A DNA stretch of 21,613 nucleotides from JAAYWY01 sp050945275 (GTDB lineage Bacteria > Bacillota > DTU030 > DUMP01). Position numbers and translations under genes: made by a program. The DNA is taken from contig JBMNSQ010000015.1 of the NCBI GenBank assembly GCA_050945275.1, positions 1-21,613 of the forward strand. Reading direction: 5' to 3'. Shown one piece after another: positions 1-6,255 of this stretch. The number at the start of each line of letters is the position of its first letter. Within the stretch, counting starts at the first letter, position 1. The notes under the pieces were generated by a model that was given only the letters and a program-made list of their open reading frames with translations, did no database searches and was not told the DNA's origin.

Positions 1-127
1 GCACCGTGCCTTCGACGATATTTGGAACCTGTCCAAGGAACGCGACATCACCCTACGTACAGCCGCTTACACCATCGCCATCGAAAGAGTCGTCAAGGCA
101 ATGAGAATGAAGGGAATGTTTGTTTAA
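1..127 (+). CDS. Glutamate dehydrogenase-type (Glu/Leu/Phe/Val dehydrogenase) C-terminus, 5' truncated by the window edge
   Basis: Reading from base 2, 41 codons run to a TAA at 125-127. The peptide begins HRAFDDIWNLSKERDITL and continues with RTAAYTIAIERV and an ending RMKGMFV. This arrangement (a helix with an Arg-Thr-Ala-Ala-Tyr core, then Ala-Ile-Glu-Arg-Val, then a short basic tail) is the typical C-terminus of hexameric NAD(P)-dependent glutamate dehydrogenases, which interconvert glutamate and 2-oxoglutarate plus ammonia. It is the only real gene on the plus strand and converges on the long minus-strand cluster. A strong hairpin follows it. Only the end is visible, so substrate and cofactor specificity cannot be judged; a leucine or phenylalanine dehydrogenase is less likely from the terminal motif. 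Confidence 0.82.
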   Translation, partial: HRAFDDIWNLSKERDITLRTAAYTIAIERVVKAMRMKGMFV

Positions 128-166
128 GCAGTACCCTTCGCGCATAGCAAATACGACGGAAACGAT

Positions 167-205
167 AAGGAGCCCAGGTAGCAAGCAATGCTACTTAGGC
201 TCCTT
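167..205 (+). terminator. Hairpin terminator of the glutamate dehydrogenase gene
   Basis: Bases 167-174 (AAGGAGCC) pair perfectly with 198-205 (GGCTCCTT). An inner stem of GTAGCA (178-183) with TGCTAC (189-194) closes on a five-base loop. It begins 40 bp after the TAA of the plus-strand gene. The downstream tract is only moderately T-rich, so termination efficiency is uncertain, but the 14 paired bases make the hairpin itself very stable. Confidence 0.65.
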
Positions 206-220
206 CTTGCTTCATCTGCG

Positions 221-244
221 CAAAAACAGGTCTCTGTGCCTGTT
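221..244 (-). terminator. Possible intrinsic terminator of the ABC transporter/TiaS-like operon
   Basis: On the minus strand AACAGG (239-244) pairs with CCTGTT (225-230) across an 8-base loop and is followed by a short U-run (CCTGTTTTTG). It lies about 45 bp past the stop of the TiaS-like gene. The 6 bp stem is short, so this is a modest call. Confidence 0.45.
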
Positions 245-286
245 CGTTTCTATCCTACGGGCCAGTCTCCCTGCCGGCCTTTTCTT

Positions 287-1030
287 TCAAAACCTTCTCA
301 GTTCTTCTTTTACGCACGTTCTCCACTTGGCTCCGCTCGCTTTTGGATCCTCAGTGGCTACAAGCAACACGCGGCAATGATCTAATAAGACAGTCTTTAC
401 TTTCTCCCCCAGTCTTACGGTCTCTTTGTCCTGAACCGGCCCTCCGTCAAGCTGCCGAACTAAGTCCACCTGCGGGTGACTAAGAAGTTGGGCCACAGTA
501 AGGATTTCGCCAGCCTGTGTCTGATATATTTTGCCCCGGATACGACCGTCGTTACCAGTGAGGCGCAGGCCCACGCCAGCCAGTGCTCCGATAACCCCCT
601 GTCCGGTTCCGCCGTGTTCGGACAGATGAATACCTAGCTCCTGTGCCAGGGAATAAGCATAGTCCTTGCTAAGAACTTCCCTCTTAGCTCGGCGACCAAA
701 AGCCATCAGACGCTCCGGCTGCTTTATTCTTTCTGGCACTACCACACATAGACCGGGATCGGAACCTATTTCGCTTTCTTTTATTAGGAAGTCAGCAGCG
801 TAATCTATCAGCTCTTTTAAACATTCCGGCTGCAACTTTACAGTAAAACACATGGCGCTGTTGTGGGAAGTATAGGGAATATCGGGATGCACATGGAGCT
901 GATGTCGGCTGATGAAGGTGCAATTTCCCCATCCCTGCTGCTCAATGTCTTCTATGAGTTGAGCCGCCAAGTGGCCAGTGCCCCTACTGCCTAAAATATC
1001 GGTATCGTCGATACAAACTAAAGTCTGCAT
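287..1030 (-). CDS. TiaS-like protein (DUF1743 family), short form linked to an ABC importer
   Basis: This 247-residue soluble protein resembles the N-terminal half of archaeal TiaS (tRNA-Ile2 2-agmatinylcytidine synthetase). It has the acidic IDDTD motif at residues 7-11, a nearby SRGTGHLAAQL segment, a PYTSHNSAMCF strand near 52-62, and a conserved HGGTGQGVIGALAGVGLRL block at 139-157. Archaeal TiaS proteins are about 420 residues and continue into OB-fold and zinc-ribbon tRNA-binding parts, which are absent here. Bacteria normally make the tRNA-Ile2 modification with the unrelated TilS, so a tRNA role is doubtful; ATP-dependent small-molecule chemistry is an inference. The start is an ATG with GGGAGGG upstream. 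It is the last gene of an apparent operon, 24 bp after the substrate-binding lipoprotein gene, which suggests a job connected with the imported ligand. Function unknown. Confidence 0.7.
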   Translation of the reverse strand: MQTLVCIDDTDILGSRGTGHLAAQLIEDIEQQGWGNCTFISRHQLHVHPDIPYTSHNSAMCFTVKLQPECLKELIDYAADFLIKESEIGSDPGLCVVVPERIKQPERLMAFGRRAKREVLSKDYAYSLAQELGIHLSEHGGTGQGVIGALAGVGLRLTGNDGRIRGKIYQTQAGEILTVAQLLSHPQVDLVRQLDGGPVQDKETVRLGEKVKTVLLDHCRVLLVATEDPKASGAKWRTCVKEELRRF

Positions 1031-1054
1031 TATGTAGTGCCCTCCCCTCTATCA

Positions 1055-2146
1055 TTAACCTTTAGCCTCACGCATCCCTTCACCGCTAAGGATATCTTGC
1101 ACTAATTCATCGCTTAGTTCGTAATTAAAAAACTCCCGGAAAAACTGCTTGGTTTCGGCCCTCATATCCACATCGGCAAAGAGGTCAGGGTACAGTCTAT
1201 GAGCGGTCCACAAGATAGCCAATGGTGTTTCTAAAGAAGAATGATGTCCCCAGCGCGAGATTCCAATGGGCAGTTGCCACACCTTGTTAGCTTTCACCGC
1301 TTGAAGCGGAGCCCATTGTTCGTGAGAAAGAATGTAATTCGCCACACCAGGCTCGTTGCAGATAATAACTTCGGGGTCCCATAACAAAATTTGTTCTAAA
1401 CTGGCGTAGTAGTCACCCTCATATAACTTCAAGTCCTGACCTACTGACACATTTATGGCCCCTGCTACTTGGATCCAATCGGCCGGTAAGGTTCCTTGGG
1501 CATCGGTTCGCAAAGCTTCGTTAACAGAGTGATACAACCTAACCCTTTTTTCCGGCGGGATGTCAGCTAACCTATCGGTAACCATCTCTACAATCCGACA
1601 GTAATAATCATTATAAGCTTCGGCCTTATCCCGAACCCCCAGCGCCTGTCCCATCATATCCAAGGTGTACTGCTGCCGCTTTATATCGACATAGTCCACC
1701 ACTAGAAAGGGGATACCTGTTTTTTGCATCTTTTCCATTTCCGCTTCGTTGCTAGCAGTATCGCTTCGTACAAACACCATATCGGGATTTGTACTGAGCA
1801 ATTCTTCTATATTGATAACGCCACTGGTTTTAGGCGCCGGAAGGTCTTTTATGTGCGGATACATCTCTGTTAACAAAACATCTCGTCGCATACCCCCTGT
1901 CGCTGCCACCACTTTGTCTCCCAAGCCAAACATGGCCATGGCATGCCCTGACTCAGGGCTTAGGCAGGCAATGCGCTCCACCTGGGCTGGAACCTGCACT
2001 TTCCGCCCTACACAATCGGTTACCGTTATACCATCCTGCTCCCCTGGCCCGTCCAAAGCACCGCTTTCCAGCTGACTGCTGCAACCAACGGTTAGCAGTA
2101 ATACCAGGACAAGCGCCAGTCCAAAAAGTCGGTTCCCATTGGTCAC
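1055..2146 (-). CDS. ABC transporter substrate-binding lipoprotein (FecB/BtuF/MolA type)
   Basis: 363 residues. The N-terminus is a lipoprotein signal: a hydrophobic stretch at residues 7-18, then the lipobox LTVGC with the lipidated Cys at 22. The mature part is a two-lobed metal-chelate binding protein of the helical-backbone class: a VTDCVGRKVQVP opening strand, RIACLSPE, an IEELLSTNPDMVFV segment, and the late RWGHHSSLETPLAILWTAHR region. The family binds ferric siderophores, haem, cobalamin or, in Haemophilus MolA, molybdate/tungstate. The surrounding Mo/W genes make MolA-like binding attractive, but no ligand residue can be assigned here, so the substrate is open. The GTG start has a GAGGAGGGG site 9 bp upstream. 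It lies 34 bp after the ATPase gene and 24 bp before the TiaS-like gene. Confidence 0.85.
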   Translation of the reverse strand: MTNGNRLFGLALVLVLLLTVGCSSQLESGALDGPGEQDGITVTDCVGRKVQVPAQVERIACLSPESGHAMAMFGLGDKVVAATGGMRRDVLLTEMYPHIKDLPAPKTSGVINIEELLSTNPDMVFVRSDTASNEAEMEKMQKTGIPFLVVDYVDIKRQQYTLDMMGQALGVRDKAEAYNDYYCRIVEMVTDRLADIPPEKRVRLYHSVNEALRTDAQGTLPADWIQVAGAINVSVGQDLKLYEGDYYASLEQILLWDPEVIICNEPGVANYILSHEQWAPLQAVKANKVWQLPIGISRWGHHSSLETPLAILWTAHRLYPDLFADVDMRAETKQFFREFFNYELSDELVQDILSGEGMREAKG

Positions 2147-2180
2147 ATTACATCGCCCCTCCTCAAAAGTCTTTCTTCCT

Positions 2181-2999
2181 CTATTGAGCCATGGTACTTA
2201 CAGGTATCACCTGTCTCAACTTGGTATGTTCATCTAGTTGGCACGACATGATCTTAGTGTTAACGCTATATAGCCGCTGTAGATTTTCCTCGGTAAACAC
2301 CTGAGAAGGACGACCCATGGCTAGAAACTTGGCATCTTTCATTAGAGCCACCCTGGTGTTAATGCCGCTGTTCTCAAAATAAAAGCTGTGGTTGGGAAAA
2401 TGGGTAGCCATGAGTACCGATAACCCTGTTTCACGCACTAATTTTACCACTATCTCCATGATGGTAAGTTCGTGTTTGTAGTCTAGATGAGCCGTGGGCT
2501 CATCCATAACTATCAGCGGTGTTTTTTGCGTGAGCGCCCGTGCAATCATGACTAATTGAACCTCGCCACCACTGAGCTCAGTATAGCACCTATCTTTCAG
2601 ACCTAGAATCCCCACCATAGCCAACGCTTGTTTAGCTATCTGGACATCCTCTTCACTAGGGGAATCGAAGAGACCAATATAGGCGGCTCGACCCATAAGC
2701 ACCACATCCATCACTGTATAGGGAAAAGCCTTTTCGTGGTTCTGCGGCACATAAGATACCTGACGGGCAACCTGTTCCCGAGGAAGGTTTCGAACATTAA
2801 TGCCGTTTAGCATTATTTGTCCCCGGTATGGTTGGTGCAAACCCAGTATACAATCCAGCAATGTAGTCTTGCCACAGCCGTTAGGACCTAATAGGCAAAA
2901 CACTTCCCCCGCCCCAACGGCAAAGCTAATGTTGCTGAATATGTCTGCTTCCCGATACTTGAAAGAAAGATTATTTGCCTTAACTAATGCCACCGTCAC
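2181..2999 (-). CDS. ABC transporter ATP-binding protein (FecE/BtuD type)
   Basis: 272 residues, the nucleotide-binding subunit of a type II (BtuCD-like) metal-chelate importer. Walker A is GPNGCGKTT (residues 38-46), the Q-loop glutamine is in SYVPQN (about 82-87), the signature is LSGGE (142-146), and Walker B with catalytic Glu is LIVMDEPT (162-169) followed by the D-loop HLD. The FDSPSEED segment between Q-loop and signature is typical of FecE/FhuC-like proteins. It has a C-terminal extension of about 45 residues after the H-loop histidine (MATHFPN). Translation starts at a GTG that overlaps the permease stop codon (GTGA), indicating translational coupling. It powers import through the neighbouring permease. 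Confidence 0.93.
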   Translation of the reverse strand: MTVALVKANNLSFKYREADIFSNISFAVGAGEVFCLLGPNGCGKTTLLDCILGLHQPYRGQIMLNGINVRNLPREQVARQVSYVPQNHEKAFPYTVMDVVLMGRAAYIGLFDSPSEEDVQIAKQALAMVGILGLKDRCYTELSGGEVQLVMIARALTQKTPLIVMDEPTAHLDYKHELTIMEIVVKLVRETGLSVLMATHFPNHSFYFENSGINTRVALMKDAKFLAMGRPSQVFTEENLQRLYSVNTKIMSCQLDEHTKLRQVIPVSTMAQ

Positions 3000-4009
3000 C
3001 AGCCGCCCCCTTTGGTTTTCTTGAGCAAATAAGCGAAGAAGGGCCCACCTACCAGTGCAGTCAATATACCCAGGGGGATTTCAGACCCGGTAAGAACACG
3101 TCCTAAATCATCCACTAATACCAAGAATCCAGCTCCTAAGGAAAAGCTGACCGGAATGAGAACCCGGTTGTCGTTACCTACCAACATCCGAGCAATATGA
3201 GGTATGACCAATCCAACCCAGCCAATGATGCCGCTAACGCAAACCGCGCCAGCCGTAGCCAAAGTAGCGGCGGCAATAACTATTCCCTTGCTCACCGTTG
3301 TATTGACTCCCAAGGCTTGAGCTTCCTTATCACCCATGGATAGTACATTGATACGCCATCTCACGGCTAATAGAGCAGCCAGACCAGTAAACATAGGGAT
3401 CCCAGCAATGATAATGTCCCGATAACGCGCGGCCGCCAAACTCCCCATAAGCCAAAAAACAATGGCTGGTAGCTGGTTACTGGGATCGGCTACGTATTTG
3501 GCCAACGAAATCAATGCTGAAAATACAGAGGATACAATTACTCCACCAAGCACCAACATAATAGTAGGAGTAGTTCGGTAGATTCGGCCCACCAAATAAC
3601 TGAGCATAACTGCCACTACCCCAAAAGTGAAGGCAGAGATAAAAACAGTTGCCGTGTTATTGAACAGAACAATAGCCAATGCGGCGCCAAACCCAGCGCC
3701 GGAACTTACCCCTAATATACCAGAGCTGACCAAGGGGTTGCGAAACAACCCTTGAAAAGCAGCGCCGCTAACAGCTAGACTGCCGCCCACCATGGATCCC
3801 AAAATGACCCGTGGTAGGCGAATATCCCAAACCACCGTTTGCACCGTGTCCGTTAGAAGGCAAGTGCTACCTGTTAGCTTGCAGCGTAACACTTCGGCCA
3901 CTTCTATCGGCGTCACCGGGTAGCGACCAACAAATAAGGAAAACAATGCTACAGCCAAAGGAAAGATGGCCAAACTAAGAGTAATAAAATGTCTATTAAC
4001 TGATTTCAT
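2996..4009 (-). CDS. ABC transporter permease, FecCD/BtuC family
   Basis: 337 residues of mostly hydrophobic helices, about ten by eye, the usual size and topology of FecCD/BtuC permeases. Recognisable family landmarks are an RLPRVILGSMVGGSLAVSG segment after the first helix, the FRNPL loop, and the cytoplasmic coupling region IGWVGLVIPHIARMLVG followed by a helix ending in DDLGR. The protein forms the homodimeric membrane channel for the substrate delivered by the lipoprotein. The start ATG follows AAGGA about 8 bp upstream. The gene begins 27 bp after the Ig-like protein gene and ends in a GTGA overlap with the ATPase. There is no cobalamin riboswitch in the 312 bp leader upstream of the operon, which slightly disfavours a B12 transporter. 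Confidence 0.93.
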   Translation of the reverse strand: MKSVNRHFITLSLAIFPLAVALFSLFVGRYPVTPIEVAEVLRCKLTGSTCLLTDTVQTVVWDIRLPRVILGSMVGGSLAVSGAAFQGLFRNPLVSSGILGVSSGAGFGAALAIVLFNNTATVFISAFTFGVVAVMLSYLVGRIYRTTPTIMLVLGGVIVSSVFSALISLAKYVADPSNQLPAIVFWLMGSLAAARYRDIIIAGIPMFTGLAALLAVRWRINVLSMGDKEAQALGVNTTVSKGIVIAAATLATAGAVCVSGIIGWVGLVIPHIARMLVGNDNRVLIPVSFSLGAGFLVLVDDLGRVLTGSEIPLGILTALVGGPFFAYLLKKTKGGGW

Positions 4010-4036
4010 AATAAATATTCCTTGCTAGGCAGCAGC

Positions 4037-4873
4037 TCATTGTGCCTTGTACTTCTTATAAGAACGGTATCCGAACCAGCCTAGCGCTAAAGCTGCCAAA
4101 ACAAAAGCAACCGCCGTGCTGTTATTCTTGGGCTGTGCCGTATCTGATTCAGCGATGCCGCTCTTGTTGGCCGGTTCATCAATCTCTGTTTCACTGTTGA
4201 AGGGAGTTTCTTGGGTTGGCGGCTCTGCAGCCGGTTGCTTCGCCGTATCGCCTTCTCGTGCCAGCTCGGAACTTACCGGCACATCGCCTAGGTCGCTGCT
4301 GGGATTATCACTATTCGTGTCTGTATTCTGACCGCTATCACCGTTATTACTGGTGGAGACATCGGGTGCGGTCATAGCAGCTGGGGTTGCACCGCGAGTG
4401 GTGAAAGTAACAACTGTCTCTGTGCCTAATGTAACACCGCTCTTGGATCGCAAAGTAGGTGCTACTCTTACTTTATAGGTAGTACCCGGGGCCAGTTCCT
4501 TTTGCGGCTTTAAGATCACATCTCTTCGTTTTTCTGGTTCCATCTGATCGTCAGCCATGATAACTTCTATCGGAACAGCAATACCATCCGCTGTATAAAG
4601 GGAAAAGCACTGCTTGTTTTCATCATGCACAGTCATGTGAACAATATTTTTGTTAAAGACAAGCTTGATTTCTATCGCTACAGGAATATCCTGCTCGCCG
4701 TCAGCCGGGCTGGACTCAGCAAGACTCAGAGCATTGCCCTTACCCCCACCGGAACCATCGCCAGAACCAGTACCGGCATTGACTAAAGGAGCCGCCAAAA
4801 TACTAAGCACAACCAGCAGGCAAATTGCCCAGGCGAACAGCCTCTTATTGGAGAACTTGAAGATATGTTTCAT
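4037..4873 (-). CDS. Secreted Ig-like domain protein with C-terminal membrane anchor
   Basis: 278 residues with four visible parts. A signal peptide runs to about residue 33 (basic start, hydrophobic core, ending LVNAG). A Gly/Ser-rich spacer follows. A Big_5/SbsA-type Ig-like domain occupies about 50-160, with the family landmarks SSPADGEQDIPV, LVFNKNI, LAPGTTYKV and VTFTTRG. A Pro/Ser/Thr/Asp-rich low-complexity linker covers about 161-248, and a single membrane helix at about 252-268 ends in a basic cytoplasmic tail (YRSYKKYKAQ). There is no LPXTG, so anchoring is by the helix. The protein likely stands in the cell wall. Its stop is only 27 bp from the FecCD permease start, so it probably belongs to the transporter operon and could be a surface scaffold or ligand collector; that role is inference. 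The ribosome site is weak (GGTGG). Confidence 0.75.
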   Translation of the reverse strand: MKHIFKFSNKRLFAWAICLLVVLSILAAPLVNAGTGSGDGSGGGKGNALSLAESSPADGEQDIPVAIEIKLVFNKNIVHMTVHDENKQCFSLYTADGIAVPIEVIMADDQMEPEKRRDVILKPQKELAPGTTYKVRVAPTLRSKSGVTLGTETVVTFTTRGATPAAMTAPDVSTSNNGDSGQNTDTNSDNPSSDLGDVPVSSELAREGDTAKQPAAEPPTQETPFNSETEIDEPANKSGIAESDTAQPKNNSTAVAFVLAALALGWFGYRSYKKYKAQ

Positions 4874-5185
4874 GGTTAACCACCCGTTCGAGTTGTTTTT
4901 TTTTTTAGAAACCCTAGTTCAACGGGCTGGCACAGGAGGCCAGCTCCTACACCAGGGTATGTGGATATTCTTTGTATAGGAGCAGCCTGCATCCGAAGAA
5001 CAACCCTCTGCGGTCGCGGGGCCCATCATCAAAGCGAACTGAGCTCCCATTCAGCGAAGCGAGGCGAGCGAGGGAACACACCGATGCATGTTCGAACCCT
5101 GGGGGCAAGTTCAGAGGCGGTCAAGTAAACCAAGCTCGTTCGTTCTAAAGGACGCCGCAGAACATGAGGATGGGCCCACAAACCG
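4874..5185. other. Non-coding region between the S-layer homology gene and the Ig-like gene
   Basis: 312 bp without a credible gene. It holds a long inverted repeat (5019-5027 with 5169-5177) enclosing a diverged dispersed repeat (5043-5141). It also has a hairpin at 4926-4944 (GCTGGC with GCCAGC) and an 11 bp A-run on the minus strand (4897-4907) just ahead of the Ig-like gene. The open frames here on both strands run through the repeat and lack plausible ribosome sites. No clear sigma-A promoter was found by eye. Confidence 0.6.
5043..5141 (-). repeat. Dispersed intergenic repeat, copy 1
   Basis: On the minus strand this reads GAACGAGCTT, then an ACCGCCTCTGAACTTGCCCC block, a TTCGAACATGCATCGGTGT block and a CTCGCTCGCCTCGCTTCGC tail. 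The plus strand at 13477-13565 shows the same order of blocks with scattered substitutions and small indels. Both copies lie between genes and do not encode a shared peptide frame, which points to a non-coding repeat family. Confidence 0.6.
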
Positions 5186-6151
5186 CTATTTATTACGTAG
5201 TTGCAACGCTCGATATACAATAGCCGCCGCCTCTGCTTTGGTAGCATTGGCCTTAGGCTGGAAAGTACCATCAGGAAGCCCGGTAAGAATCGAAAAGCCG
5301 CTGGCCAATTGTACAGATTCCTGGGCCCAATCGGCAATCTTGTCAGCATCGGCGAATTCTTTTCCTTCCACTGGACCCTCTAGCTTGGCGGCCCTGCTAA
5401 TCATAGCTGCTATCTGTTCACGGGTAATCAGCTCTTCAGGGCCAAAGTTTCCATCTTTGTAACCCTCTACTATTCCCCGACCTGCAGCAACAGCAATATA
5501 TTCATTAGCCCAATGGTCGGCTGTATCTGGAAATTCCTTTAGCTCAACATTCTTCCACTGGTAGCCCTTCACCAACATAGCAGCAAACTCAGCTCTGGTA
5601 ACAGCCTGGTCAGGCTTAAAATTGCTTTCTTCATCTAAAATCAGAACATCGGCGTTGGCCAACTGTTGGATAATGTCCTTGGCCCAATGATCCTTGATGT
5701 CGTTGACTTTTACGCTCGGTTTTTCTACTGGCCCTTCGGTATTTCTTGTTTTGTCGCCAGCTAACTGGGGCTCGAAACTTTCTACGACCGTACCATCGGC
5801 TGCTTTTACCCACAGCTCTTCGTTCTCGCCCTGGGTGTACGCCACTGTAACTTCTTGACTGGCTTTAACTTTCTGCTCTAATACCAATTTAATCTTCTCC
5901 GGAGTATTGGTCTTTTCCACCATTTTAACTTTTATTTCCATACCTTCCGCCAAAACTGCAAACTGTCCTTCTGCTCCCTCAACCGGTTCCGCCATTTCCT
6001 TATCAAAAGTTAGGCTCACGTCACCTTTATTTGTTACTTCCACGACTGTAAGAAGCAGGGCTGCCTCAGAAGCTAAAGCAATCGAAGCATTAAGTAACAG
6101 GGCAGATATCATAAATACCGCTAACATTAACCGACTATTCCTTCTTAACAT
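5186..6151 (-). CDS. S-layer homology (SLH) domain surface protein
   Basis: 321 residues. A signal peptide covers about 1-27 (basic MLRRNSR, hydrophobic core, ending ALA-SEA). Residues about 30-130 form a beta-rich Ig-like/SbsA-type segment (VSLTFDKEM, then VTVAYTQGENEELWV). Three SLH repeats follow at about 150-196, 206-257 and 265-318, each with the family's D-HWA or DWA helix start and a GxxG/F-P turn (FPDTADHWANEYI, YKDGNFGPEELITREQ, LPDGTFQPKANATKAEA). SLH triplets bind pyruvylated secondary cell-wall polymers, so the protein is attached to the outside of the wall. The chosen ATG has AAAGGACGAGG upstream. The gene lies 104 bp after the hydrogenase gene with no clear terminator between, so read-through from that operon is possible. 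Confidence 0.88.
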   Translation of the reverse strand: MLRRNSRLMLAVFMISALLLNASIALASEAALLLTVVEVTNKGDVSLTFDKEMAEPVEGAEGQFAVLAEGMEIKVKMVEKTNTPEKIKLVLEQKVKASQEVTVAYTQGENEELWVKAADGTVVESFEPQLAGDKTRNTEGPVEKPSVKVNDIKDHWAKDIIQQLANADVLILDEESNFKPDQAVTRAEFAAMLVKGYQWKNVELKEFPDTADHWANEYIAVAAGRGIVEGYKDGNFGPEELITREQIAAMISRAAKLEGPVEGKEFADADKIADWAQESVQLASGFSILTGLPDGTFQPKANATKAEAAAIVYRALQLRNK

Positions 6152-6182
6152 AGACCTCGTCCTTTCTCATAATTGTGTTCAT
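6135..6182 (-). CDS. Possible 15-codon leader peptide overlapping the SLH gene start
   Basis: An ATG at 6180-6182 sits about 10 bp after a good AAAGGAG site and opens the peptide MNTIMRKDEVYVKKE. It ends at a TAG inside the start of the SLH protein gene, in another frame. Ribosomes finishing it would stop about 16 bp inside the SLH coding sequence, so it could tune SLH translation. The length is short enough to occur by chance. Confidence 0.25.
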   Translation of the reverse strand: MNTIMRKDEVYVKKE

Positions 6183-6255
6183 GGTAACTGGGCTCCTTTA
6201 GTAAGATACCAACGCCGGACTACGGGTTCTCGGCAGGGCACTACTAACAATCTTT

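Noticed and set aside
120..380. 86-residue plus-strand frame after glutamate dehydrogenase
   Set aside because: It spans the terminator hairpins and the antisense end of the TiaS-like gene.
5085..5110. GGTTCGAAC resembling a tRNA T-arm on the minus strand
   Set aside because: The flanking bases do not form the 5 bp T-stem, and no acceptor, D or anticodon arms could be built; the motif belongs to the dispersed repeat.
4874..5185. Possible cobalamin or Moco riboswitch before the Ig-like/ABC operon
   Set aside because: No B12-box-like sequence and no GCCTCCC/GGAAAG block were found on either strand.
5029..5462. Open reading frames on both strands over the SLH gene 3' end and intergenic repeat
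   Set aside because: They run through the dispersed repeat and antisense to the SLH gene, with no ribosome site and no protein-like pattern.
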